DNA of 64,000 nt, taken from the NCBI GenBank assembly GCA_025093985.1, contig JACAAK010000007.1:930001-994000 (forward strand), given 5' to 3'. Position numbers and translations under genes: made by a program. Of the stretch, positions 22,310-33,709 are shown piece after piece. Numbering within the stretch: position 1 is the stretch's first letter; each line of letters opens with the position of its first letter. The stretch is from Calvatia gigantea. Lineage: Eukaryota > Basidiomycota > Agaricomycetes > Agaricales > Lycoperdaceae. The notes beneath the pieces are model-generated. The model was not told the origin of the DNA. It was given only the letters and a program-made list of their open reading frames with translations, and searched no databases.

Positions 22310-23211
22310 ATCGATCTAACGGTTTTGAACATGCTTGCTACTCCATCTAAACCTATTCGGATTTCAGACAAAGCAGGTGCACTAACAGCTTCAAACGATT
22401 GTCCCACAACCGGTGGCTTTCCCCCTTATCAGCATTACTAAAATACCTCTCAGACGTTCAGGTTTCCACCATATCTGGGACTAACTCTGCCCATTTCGGC
22501 ATGGAGACAGCGGCACGCTAGCAGAATCCGAAGTTCGCTTTTCCCACTCGCTTGTTCTTTGTCTTTGCGGTTTAGGTTCGACGTGAAGGCAGCATCCTGG
22601 CCTAAATGATTCTACGTAACAATCGAATCGTTACATGTATCCATGGGCCTTTCCTCCGCTGAACGCTCAAGGTAATGGCGATAAAGCGATGAATTTCCCC
22701 CACCTAGCGCCCCAATCTGACTGCAAGCAGTAAAACGTGTGAATGACGGTGGACCTTACAGGGCTAGGTGGTGTTTTAGTCACTTGAAATTGAAACATTT
22801 CACATAGCGTGCACAGATCTATTCAAGGTGCGAAAGCGGATATATGTGCCGGTTGAGCTTATTATAGTCATGTTAAAACTCATCTGAAATTATGTTTGCG
22901 GCCTTGACGAAGTGGTCAATACTTCTGTCTTCAACGGGTGAAGGATTCAGAACGGTGGATGCTCCCGTAATTAATATCTCGATTATAGCTCCTCCCTAAG
23001 CAATACTCTCGAGGCTGAAAGGGAGGTTGCGGTCGGTAAATCGCCGAAGGGCCAGCGCACAACACCAGTTCCTTTTGAAATGACACCTCCTATGACAGGA
23101 TGGACGCCACCTTCTTCCATAGTTCACGCGCTCATAGATCCGTCGTGAGAAACCGTGGATTGGGCTGCTGGACCTGGCCGTACGAAATCAAAAAGTTGGA
23201 CTGCCTGTGAG
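22310..23211. other. Intergenic, no supported gene
   Basis: About 0.9 kb between sen15 and the minus-strand DUF6534-type gene. No convincing coding sequence on either strand. Confidence 0.5.
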
Positions 23212-24928
23212 TTACGTCCAGGGTATTGTTAAACTTATGTTGGTCGATAGAGATTCAATCACCTTTGTGGCAGCGTTGGTAGAAGCATGAGGAATGTCGA
23301 CCTCACCACCCACCTCCGTCCTTTCTGGGTATGCTTGAAAAGTGATGGTCCCAATTGTTGACACTTCGTGCAGGTTGTCTTGGTATTTCCAACCCCCTCT
23401 TGAGTTAAGGCTGCTAATCAATGAATTTGAATACAGTTTGCAGAGGGTGAGATTGAAAATCAAATGACTGTCGGGGAGCTTTAATCAGGAGGAAATTCTA
23501 CACTGTAACGTTACGTACGTTGCTGTGGGCTAAATCAATGATTTGTTCAGTGAGTAGTCGTGAAAATCTACGAAGCCTTCTTACATCCGCGAGGTACAAA
23601 ATCAGATCGACGATGGCAGCCATGGATGTGAGGAGGCCAGTTTGCATAGTAACTAGGCAAAACGTTATTGTTGTGCTAAGAAATCGACGCAAAAGTTGAA
23701 CGCACTCCGGATAACGCGGTCCACAATCATATCTGAGCTCCTAAAACCTGTCTTGTGTTTTTTCTAGGAGTAGATTTTGTGAATTCGGTATGGATATGAA
23801 ATTCCTAAAAAGCGTACTCTAGATGATAGCCGTTAATCACAGGGTGCTTACTCGCAGGAATCGGGGCTTACAGGTACCATACGAGAATGGACGTGATTGT
23901 GATATCTGCGGCACTCGCTCCAGCTAGCCAAATCACAATAACACCCTATGTAGTCAGGGAATGCTATTAGTGGTTATTTGATTGATTTGCGTGCATCATT
24001 CACCCGGTATTCCCGCAGCTGGGAAAATTCCGGCTTGATTGCGAGTTCGTATGTTGCCATGATGGCGCCGACTGGTATGTATCAATAACTGTTGGGACGG
24101 ACCACCGAGTGTTGATCATGGAACCTACCTCCGCCAGTGATCGAGAACACGGCAACGATCGCAACAGATACCCAGCTCCGGGTTAGAACAAATATCCTCC
24201 AAGCGAAGAAGAATTGGACCATGATCTGGATAACGCCCTTCCGGACCGAAACTTACATGAGCTTGAGATATATCCCGACCTGTGTTACACCTCACCGTGG
24301 TTACCGGGTCTCCGTTCAACAACAGTGGGATTACAATTAGCCACAATAAATGGCTGAGGCTACTGCCACCACTATACCTGCTACACCAGCTGGGAGCGAA
24401 GCCTTAGGACCAGACATATATCAAGCCAAAGGGGAAGACATACCCCATGTTGTTCTTTGAAGAGATTCTAGGTCGCCTGGATCAAAAATTAACTTTGATC
24501 ATGACAGTATCAGTATTAGTGTCCACTACGCACCGAAAGAGACAATCACAGACTCATAAATGGAGATGACATCGAAGAGGGTATTGAGGGTATCGGTGAT
24601 GAGCACCGCCGAAACCTTGGAAGAGGTCACTAAACAAACAGAAACTCATCCTCGAATTCTCTGCGTCAGACGTACCAACAACTTCATCCACACCCGATCT
24701 CTGAGTTCGTGATAAGCAAGTTTTTGCATGGATCGTAGCTCCCCTGACAAACCTGCTGTATGTCGTGTAGTAGAGATACGACTGCGTGATCATGATTCCG
24801 AAAAGCAATACATTCAGCAGAGTGCCGATTAGGACCGGTCCGTGACTAGCACACGAGGGGTGGTTATAATGTATCAGAAGAAGTGCAATAGTCAGGCATA
24901 CATACATAAGTTCTGCTGGTCGCTTCAT
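23212..24928 (-). CDS. DUF6534-type multi-pass membrane protein
   Basis: Second copy of the family, in the opposite orientation to the one at 203-2177. The start exon MKRPAEL splices at GTATGT to IHGPVLIGTLLNVLLFG and IMITQSYLYYTTYSR. Next come a short exon with DRVWMKLL, then VLITDTLNTLFDVISIYESV, a GDLESLQRTTW exon, IQIMVQFFFAWRIFVLTRSW, an exon with ATYELAIKPEFSQLREYR, GVIVIWLAGASAADITIT, and MQTGLLTSMAAIVDLILYLA. The last exon has NLTLCKLYSNSLISSLNSR and a hydrophilic tail ending in TGA-type stop at 23212. Junctions are canonical and in phase, so this copy looks functional. The family has about seven membrane helices and no known role. Confidence 0.72.
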
Positions 24929-27900
24929 CTACCACGTCAGGCCCAGGGAATCGATTTTGATGCTGAGGAATGGCAAAGGGGAAAAAATGCGTATTGAGCG
25001 TATGCCTTGGGTTATAAACCATCCGGCTGTAGCGCGAGCCAGAAATAAACCTGACTGCATCACAAATATGATCGAACAACCGGCGTTCTCATGACAAACA
25101 ATTTGTATCTCGCACAACTCGAACGAGACCCTTTGCGCTGACCTGAGGTAGCTAGTGCTCACAGCAATCAAACGCTTCAATGGGCGCTCTGGCTTACAAT
25201 TCCCCAAGTTACAACTTTCTCGTGAATTTTTCGTTGGGCGGAACACAAAAGCGGGTCCCACTTGGGTTTCACCTTGTTGTCCCTCAAGATGCCACTATTT
25301 TTGGAGGCTCCATTGGACCATCAAACCCAACTAACACGCCCAGAAGAAGTCGAACTATTTAGTACCCATATTTTTTTCTATTTGCTCGCTTGGCGAATAC
25401 GTCGAAAAGTCACGGGTGTACAGGAAGATGGATCTGTCTCCCAGACAGCATATTCTGTTTATAAGGTATGGGTTTGAGCCCATCTCATGCAGCCTTGTTT
25501 TCCACGGAATGTATTGGACTTAGCATCCGTCACGTTGCATCCTTGGTCCACGTCGCCCCATAGGGTGCATTCATTGGTATCATTGCGAATAAATCGACCT
25601 CGTGCAGAAAAAACCGGACACGTAAGGCGCTACTCATTGCATCGAATTCGACATCAAGATATGGAATGCATTTGATGGCGCCGGCTGCTAGAGAGCCCAA
25701 ACACCCTTGCACACTGACGACGTGAATCTTACGAAGTTTGATATTGTATATCTCCTTGCGGTGGAGACCCATCTTGTCGTTATTGATAGAAAGAATAGGA
25801 ATATGCTGGGGCGTTGGCCTGTACGGGGGTACATGAGCTCTCTCTTGTCTGGGTTTTTCTACATATCGCGGCGGAACGTGAGCCGTGATGGAATTCGTTT
25901 AAGGAAGAACGAATCTCCGCTTTGTGCCCCGTGTCGGGCTCCCCAGCAATTCACGACATCGTACTCGAACTTCGACTACCAACAAGAACGTCGCCTTGGA
26001 TTCAATATACAACACAAAGAGCCAAAAGCTCAACCATTAAACGGAGGACGGGGTCCGAGTGGACCGGGGTTATGAGGTTCCAGGTATTCCCGAGATTTTT
26101 TCGTGCCACATTCAATTCGCACCACTACGTTCCAAGTCGTCAGGATATCGTGTAATATAGCTCCAATTGCTACGCCTATTTTGTTGTTTCGATTAAGCAG
26201 ATTTGTCGTTCCTGTGGCGGGCTGTAGCGCTCGCAATGCGTCCTGAACCACAAACTAACCCATACTCAAAGGTGAATCGGTAATGAAGGCTATACCGTGA
26301 CTGCATTCATCAAAGCCAACTCGTCTGCGCCTGACCCTTACATTCGCTTGTTACTACTCGAGCACCACCGGGCACCAGGTAAGCCTTTCCGTACGGCTTT
26401 TTTTCCAACGCCCATCAAACCTCGTACGACTCATTCGCGTGTCCCCCAAATTTTGGCCGTGCTGATTATTGCTAGAAGCAGCGTTTTCATGATGCGAGGC
26501 GAAAGAGAAGAGTAGGCGATACTATGATGTATGAGCACTCTCGAAAGTATCTGGGACGCGTTGATACGTAGATGAGTAGAGAGAGATGGCGGTGATGGTG
26601 GGCATAAAAGGGTAGAAAGGATGGGGGGAAGGAGTTGATGGAAATGAAATCAAGGCAAGTCAATGGAGCATATTGCCCACACAGAAGGACGACAATTTAC
26701 ATTCTTTGCCTGGCTTGTCTGGACCACTCTGGACAGGGAAGGATGTCTAAGTTTATGATTCATAACGGGGCTCGAATACAAAAGTATTGTAGGGGTGATG
26801 TGCAACTACTTACGGGGGAAAGCCCGTGAGGGCTTCCCTGCCTGGCAGGGACAGCAATGAGGGAAGAGACTTGAGGGAAGAGACTTGATTGCGATGTCCC
26901 GGTTACTAGTTCTGACGCATCGAGTCAAGGATCGGTATTCATAGTAGTAGGAGGATCTAGCAAGGCTGTGTGGTGATATAAAGCTCTGTGCTCTTTGACT
27001 GGGTTCGACAGAGTGGGGAGCACACAGGCATAGTGTGGTGGTCACGATGCGGAATGTTTCACTTGCTCACCGCTGGTGATGTGTCGTGACGCGCAGTGAA
27101 GGGGAGGGCACTGAGAGCATGACCGTACCAGGCGCCATCGATGTCGTAGAACCAGTCGTAGCAGAGTGGGGCAGAGCTGGGTGTGCAAGGGTGGGGGAGC
27201 ATCGAGGACAGGACCGGGTGTAGGGAGGGAGGGACCCCACTGTACCGAGAGGTGGCAAGGAGGAGCGGGGCGTAGCAGGTGGGGCGGGGGGGGATGTGAG
27301 GTAGTCACCAGTGGTCACCTCTGGCAGAGGTTGTTCGAAGCTGGTGTAGCTCAGCACTAACCGCCCCGGAATCGTGGGCCCCCGGAGCATGTAATTGGAG
27401 GAGCCCAGGGTCATGTTCTAGCCACCGGGTCCCGTTGTAGTTGCTGTCCTCCCTCCCAAGCATTTGAGGGAGGCCCGGGGGTTGTATATTGAGTTCTGCC
27501 CCGGATGGGGCAGTGTTACTTTGCAGCTCCTTGCCTAAGCCGAAGAAAAGGTTCGGTTACGATGTCGGGATCGGGAGCCTCGTTCGTCACGTCCAACATG
27601 CGGGAGTGTTGAAAAAATCGGGACGAGCCAGGAGACAGGGGCAACCCCGACACGTCGATGGGGCAAGAGGAAAGGGGAGCTGGTCCGATGTGACTGTGAC
27701 TGCACCTACAAAGACCTATTCGTTGAGCCATTTGGTAGTCTGCCACTAGCGAGGAACGAGTGACGGCAGCAGACTGGGTCGTATTTTCAAGCAGAAGACG
27801 GGTACCTAGCATTGGTGATGGGAAACCTAGGCCTAGTAAGAGAGTCTGACGGGATGTCGTTAAAGGAGGATGCAGGAAGGGAAACCAAACTACTGCCGTG

Positions 27901-28117
27901 TTACGAACAATTGGATCTAAGGGGATAAATTGTCATGTCACCATGCCAGGAACTGCCAAGTGAGTAGGTCGTGGATTAGTGAAGGCGAACAACAGTTCTG
28001 TGATTTAGTGGATGACTTTGTATACCCAAGAAAATGAAATCTGGACATTGAACAGTCCAGTAACAGTGACCCAGGATTGGGCGGAGAATCATGATGCACG
28101 AAGCAGTGAGAATTGCT
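24929..28117. other. Gene-poor region
   Basis: Long open frames at 24929-25261 (minus), 25262-25477 (plus) and 25707-26075 (plus) overlap and contain no motif I recognise. From about 26800 to 27500 the sequence turns GC-rich with purine-rich runs, perhaps an old repeat, but no terminal repeats or retroelement proteins are visible. No gene is called. Confidence 0.4.
26859..26886. repeat. Two-copy 14-bp tandem repeat
   Basis: GAGGGAAGAGACTT occurs twice head to tail without a gap. It is preceded within 25 bases by the short palindrome CCCTGCCTGGCAGGG. No function can be assigned. Confidence 0.8.
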
Positions 28118-28124
28118 ATATGGG

Positions 28125-28947
28125 TACGGAAGCCCATATGGACCAGGTCAAACTTTCATGACGAAATCACTGATCTGGTCCTACTCCCGTAATTTTCAGT
28201 TTCACCCCTTATCACACAAACTCACACGCCCATTCCATTGTTTAGTTAGTTTCACAGTATGCCTCGAGGAGACGGCGTCGTAATGCCGGCGCACACCGGC
28301 AAGTGGCTCATCCAGCCACAGGCCTGCCCAGGTCTCCCCAACGCTCTCCGAGGCTGATGCTTACATACCGGAACACCCACCCTCCTTCAAAAAAAGCCTT
28401 CCAGCTAACTTTCTCTATGCTCAGTTTCGTCTTGCAAAATCCGACTAGAAAGCCCGCAGGATATGCCAGATCAAGCCGAAATCCCTATCTTACTGTCCCC
28501 CTTACCTTCCTTGCCATTATTCTCAAGCACACACCGTCGCTAGCCCTAACTTGAGAAGGAGCATTCCATGGAATGATCTGCTGCCTTCTTTACAACCATT
28601 CCGCGAAAAGTTATGGAGGAGCTCCAAGATCTCTTCACAATCATCGACATCACTCCGGAACACCGGTGGTCGAAGCTTACCACAGGATGTTGACGTTGAG
28701 TCTTGAGCTATTGGGCTGTGAGCTTCAGATAATTATTATTGGTTGGCACTGCGACCGCCGGGCCTGGCTGCCGTCTCGGGCTGAATAAGCTGGAAATGCA
28801 CCGCAAGCTAAAAATCAGGCAGGGAAACAAAAGCAAAAGAGGCTCTTCAGTCACTGCTGGGGAGTAACAGGGTTCCAGGCCCCCGGCCACAAGCCATATA
28901 CAGCTCGCTACATGCAAAGTTTGACCTGGTCCGTATGGGCTTCCGTA
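28125..28947. mobile_element. Nonautonomous DNA transposon (TIR element)
   Basis: An 823-bp element bounded by 32-bp terminal inverted repeats: left arm 28125-28156 starts TACGGAAGCCCATATGGACC, right arm 28916-28947 is its reverse complement with one mismatch. Both arms abut a direct ATATGGG (28118-28124 and 28948-28954), which fits a 7-bp target site duplication. The interior has no transposase; a short open stretch at 28258 (MPRGDGVVMPAHTGKW) is unrecognised. Another copy of the right end, about 62 bp, lies at 55905-55966. The superfamily is not determined. Confidence 0.65.
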
Positions 28948-29743
28948 ATATGGGGTGCGTAAGCGCCTGCGGGCTGAGGACTCGGCCTTTTATCTCGTCG
29001 CCGACTCACCTCTCACCGGAGCTGTTCTTGTGACCTCTCACTTCCTTGCCCTTAATATCTTCGTTGATGAGCTGGTGGTGGCGAATCCAGGTATTGGTTA
29101 ACCTCTCCGTCAGTCTCCACCTTTCCCAAAAACCATAATTGATTTGTTTGGAAAGATCACACGGTCCTCTTTGGATGAAAGAGGCACCGCAAGACGTGCC
29201 TCGTCAAACGTCATAACGGTCCCATCCTCTTCCGCGACAGCTCGAATGTTGGAGTAATTGTTGACCCATGACGGTGGCGGATCCCAAACGAAACCAGGTA
29301 TTCATCTCGGATTGCTCCTTTCCTACTACAAATGGGTTCCTGTACACTTTCAACTATTGTCCTGAAAGTCGAGCTCCGTAATGCTATGCGGAGTGTCGCA
29401 ACGGCGCCTTTTTCCCTATTCATTAACATCATTGCTGTGGAATGGATGCGCTCTTGACCCACTTCCACGCATACCTGCAGTGTGGTTAGCCTAGAGCATG
29501 CCAGAACACCACCATCACGTTTACGGATCGGGCATGATTAATGATTGATGACGGTCTCCTGCCATCTTTCAAAGCTTCTAGGGTGCTCGGCCCATTTCCA
29601 ACGTTCAATTGGTCAGGTATTTTTAGATGACATCCTCAATGAACCCAAGCGCCCAGACGCAGGATAACGAATGCTATAAGAATCCCGCCTCAAGTGCGCA
29701 ATCCGCCAGCCACCTTGAATCAACACTCAACAGTTCGCCCCCT
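28948..29743. other. Intergenic, no supported gene
   Basis: Between the transposon and inhibitor copy E. A short plus-strand stretch near 28960-29100 reads SAFYLVADSPLTGAVLVTS and could be a relic exon, but it has no start or splice partner. Confidence 0.35.
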
Positions 29744-30317
29744 ATGTCATACACATCACAAGCCCTTGACACTACAGGTCATACTCACATTCGGAACATC
29801 AAGTTCGACGTCATCGTTGGGCGTTCCCAGATTGAAGAAACCTCTCTCCTGCCCAAAAGCTTTCGACCCCTGAAATCAGACCAGGTTGGAGAAAACGCTC
29901 TCTTCGAATACAATATTGGTCTTGACCCGAAGCAATGGGAACTCCAAAGCATCAAATCCATCGTTGGAAAAACCGATGAGATCCCACCAATCAAGCCGGT
30001 GTTGCAGCCTGCTGCCATCTTGGATACCAAACTCTTGGGATACAAATGGGAGGTCGAAAATCCAAAAAAAACCCTGTGCGCCTTCATTAGTAGGTTCAAG
30101 TGTTTCTTGTTTCTAAAAAGTTCCTTGTAGGATTCGGGACATCGATACGGGCAAGGTCTGGACGCTCCCTGAAGGTTACGATGACAAGGAACCCAATTTT
30201 GTGAATTCACCCGCTATCTCCGTTGGAAGGAGGTGCTGACGATGTTATTAGGTTACTCTTGAAGATTATCGGGAGGGAGATGAGAGCCAATTATGGCGGT
30301 TGGAGATACAGGACTGA
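29744..30317 (+). CDS. Small beta-trefoil-like protease inhibitor-like protein, copy E (detached)
   Basis: Same three-exon architecture as the array at 2.8-9.5 kb but on the plus strand and 20 kb away. Exon 1 has HIRNIKFDVIVGR, EETSLLPKSFRPL and FEYNIGLDPKQWEL. A GT-AG intron (donor at the CT/GTGCGCC boundary) joins to IRDIDTGKVWTLPEG, and a second joins to VTLEDYREGDESQLWRLEIQD and TGA at 30315. The frame is intact. It has a longer, less conserved N-terminus; the ATG at 29744 is chosen because it is closest to the shared domain, though one at 29627 is in frame. The function is inferred from I66-like N-terminal residues. Confidence 0.68.
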
Positions 30318-31661
30318 ACGACACCAAATTCCTTCTTGTATAACACTGCCCATCCAATTCCGATGGGCTTGCGGACACGGTGGTGGAATGATTCTTGGGT
30401 ACTGAGTATGTGTTTCTTTGATCGTGCGGAAATCTCCTTGGAGTTGGGTTGTGTAGAAAAGGGCGAGAGCGATGAAAACAAAATCATTCCGCAGTTGTTG
30501 TTGTCGACACACGGCTGTAACATAGTAGTATAATTAGCAGCACATTTCGCAAGGACAACCTGAGAATAACCGCGATCAATGCACTGAAAATATGACAGGT
30601 ACATCAAACTCACATATGATGTCGGCGACACATTCGCAGCACCCCTATAACAGTCACGTTGGGAGCGAACATGATATATAAAAGGCGCGATACTAACCTC
30701 CAAGCATTCTAAACAGTCATCGAACGTAAGCCAACCAAATCGCAAATACGGGCTGAACAATATTGCTCACCGCAGCATATGAAGCAACCTAGTAGTCCAA
30801 GGAAACAATTCTTGAGGGTGGAGCTGTCAGGATGCAGTGCTCACGAAGAAGGTTATAAACGCAACACACCTTTCCTGCGCCTCCGCCGCGAAGGCGAGAC
30901 GCCTCGTGTTTGTGCTCGCCTTCCGGTTCCCGCCCCTGGCTCTTCTGATTACCCGAGGGGTTCACAACGGCTGTCGAATGCGTCGGTGATCGTGACTTGG
31001 ATGACAGAAGGATGATAGAGGCTCGGTCTTTCACACTTACACATTTCTGTTGAGGCGGTTGGCTGGACAATTTTCGGTTGGGAGGACATGGTGGTTGAGA
31101 TACGGGAAAACGGGCATACGCAGTAACCCAAGCTTTTGTTTATATGAAGAGGGCAGGGCAGGTGAGCTATTTTTGGTTACAGTATTCTTTTTTTGGTACA
31201 TTGATTAGACCTGAGTGGAACACTTCGATTCTGGGGCCATGACGCACAGAGTGCTGCGCAGTGTTGGCATGTTGATGGATTATCATGCATCAATGCATCA
31301 TGCCCGGGCCCAGCTCCAATGCGCAGTTTTCATCAAGTCAATCAGGTTCATCGAGTAAAGTGCGCTGTGAGCGCGATATTTTCGCTTGAAATTAAGATAT
31401 GAAAATCATAAAAATAGGTTTGGGAAACAAATAAAAGGATTTTCGCGTACCTCGCTCGGGTCCACCAAAAATGCTGGGTTGTTAACGTACTTGGAGTGTA
31501 TACCGTGGCTCTACCTTACCTCCCAGAGCAGTCCATTTGCGACAACCACAAAATTAATTGGTCAACGCGCCAGCGGGTCCGCACAGGGCAGCACTGCTGG
31601 TTTTCCTGAAACATCATCACCGAGGATCGCAACGAAGCACCTAAGACTAAAATTCCTGGTA
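30318..31661. other. Intergenic, no supported gene
   Basis: About 1.3 kb without a convincing coding exon. Overlapping open frames on the minus strand (30266-30760, 30789-31070) lack motifs and conserved composition. Confidence 0.45.
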
Positions 31662-32956
31662 TCAGAAGTCCACGAAGTGATCTATCAACCCATCTATGAT
31701 GTCGTCCCTCGCCTGCGAGATGGACTCCAGAGCTGAGAGTGTACACGACACACCCATCGATGTTGCTCCGGCCAACGCTTTCCGAAGATTGATCATGACC
31801 GCTTTGAGCCGACCTAGTACATCTGCGGATCCGTAACAGGAAAGGCCCCTGGCGTTTGTTGCGTTCATCCACAGTTGAGCCCAGATCTCTCGGCATTCTT
31901 CCAAGTCAACGCATCCATCGTGATGAAATGAGGGCGGTGCAATTTGTAGGCGACTCCAAAGTTTCGTGAGGGAATGTTGCGCAGCCACGAGCTGCATTCG
32001 TCTTTCAACGTTGATGCTAGGAGGAAATAACAGTGGATTGGGAATGCGACCGTCATAGGAGACCTGCTCCAGGCCGACGAGTTGTTTATAGAATACAACC
32101 CCAATGACCTTCGCCAAACGGTGGCGTTCGGCGACTTCCAGAATAGCGTCCGAACGTATATTGTACCACAACAAGCGGGAAATCAGATGTCGAGTTAACA
32201 AGTCCAACAGGACTCTATGATCACATAGTGCCGCTACGTTGAGGACGCGCGCAAGGAGTTCGGGTGACGCATTACGTAGCGGACCCCGAGTGTCCTGCAC
32301 CACGAGGCACAGGGTGTCGATTGCCCATATCCGGTAAGACTCAAAGCAGTATTTGTTCGTCATCTCCACGATGTTCAACAAGCGTTCAAAGGGAATGCGA
32401 ACTCGTGCCACCTGATCAATAAGGGGACTGTAGGATTATTAGTTGTCGCTCTGTAAAATGGGACGGGCTACCGTACGGAGTATATAGGACCCATAAGAGG
32501 TCACGGAATTGCCCCACGGTGTCGGAGAGAACGATGGGGGAGGCATCGTCCGTTCCCTCTTCGGTGGATAAACTTGGGAATGAAACCATATCAATGAATG
32601 CTGACCGTTCCCGCAGCAACAGACGTCGATGAACCTGAAATCAATTACGCTTAGCAATCTCAGCAAGCGAGGGGCCTATTCACCTTAAAGAGTGTTTTCT
32701 CAACTAAGAAAACAAGGAACGCGCCATCAGACTCCCTCAAGTAGAAATTGGGGTCGCGAATAGGACGGTCATTGAGAGCATTGTAGCTTCCAGCAGCTGC
32801 AGCAAGTGTACAAGGTAGATTATGCTCAATCGTTTGGGGTGGGACTGGAATGGTTGAGTTCCTCAAGGAACGCTTTGACCGCCGAAAAAGGAATTTGGAA
32901 AAGAGGCTCAGCTTCTGTGTTGAGCCGAAGAGATAGAATTGAGCCATCGATGTCAA
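31662..32956 (-). CDS. BTB/POZ domain protein
   Basis: Three exons. The first (ATG 32956, or 32947 in frame) ends in FYLRESDGAFLVFLVEKTLF. Splicing to VHRRLLLRERSAFIDMVSFP gives the typical start of basidiomycete BTB domains (YLxDGxxxFxVEDxLFKVHRxLLxRxSxxFxxMF). Then come SPIVLSDTVGQFRDLLWVLY, an intron, PPLIDQVARVRIPFERLLNI and a long C-terminal helical exon ending in TGA at 31662. BTB domains mediate protein-protein contacts, often with cullin-3; the partner is unknown. This family is strongly expanded in mushrooms. The frame is intact. Confidence 0.8.
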
Positions 32957-33709
32957 ATCAAAGGCAGGGAAGATTTCTTATACCGTTGAAGGGGAAGGGT
33001 TACAAAGGACAGATGATGCCTGTACGACGTATTAATCTAATTTCAGAGGGACATGAAGAGAACACGAGGCTTGGTTCCACGACTTGCACATCACGATGGT
33101 GCGACGATAATAAGGAGATGGCCTGAGAAGTCATTTTCAATTCTTTGAAGAACACCCTCACATCGTTCATTTTAAGAACCGCGTGTCATTGGAGGTCGTA
33201 ATACAACGCTTGGCAAGGATTGCACATTGGGCCGCACCTTCGTCTCACACCTACATTCCAGAGCCCACGAAGTGTAATCCCCAGCTCTGATATAGCTAGC
33301 TTCCCCTTCTTCTCCCAGTCATACATTGTGTGTCAATGGTTGTGACCACACTTAGCAGCTTCTAGCCTCATAAATTTGAGTGGTGCTGTCAGGTGTACGT
33401 TTGCCAACAGACAAGGAAAGGGCAAGGCTAGATTGAACGGTACCTATGCCGCGCCCCGTCTCAAGCGCTGTACCACCTCTGGAGTGGTGCCACAACGTGA
33501 ACGACACGAGGGCAGTGGGAGTGCAGGTGTGTTTTGGGCTTCTCAAGGCGATTAACACATGATAACCACCAAGCTAAAATTTCATGAGCACGACATATAC
33601 GTAAGTTCGGGTTCTTTTGGTCCGGGCTGACCAGGATAAAGTCGGGCATAATGTATCAACTATAAAGGAGCGGCGAGAGGTAATATAACTAGGATTGATT
33701 CAGGGCTAC
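32957..33709. other. Intergenic, no supported gene
   Basis: Spacer between the BTB gene and the DUF6533 gene. Short overlapping frames at 33352-33649 (minus) show no motif. Confidence 0.4.

Noticed and set aside
24929..26155. Several overlapping 70-120 codon frames as candidate genes
   Set aside because: No shared motif, start context or splice chain; open frames occur on both strands over the same bases.
26800..27500. GC-rich purine tracts as a possible LTR
   Set aside because: No paired long terminal repeats, primer binding site or retroelement proteins found.
30221..30320. Apparent frameshift at the 3' end of inhibitor copy E
   Set aside because: A GT-AG intron ending at GTTATTAG restores the conserved VTLEDYREGD segment.
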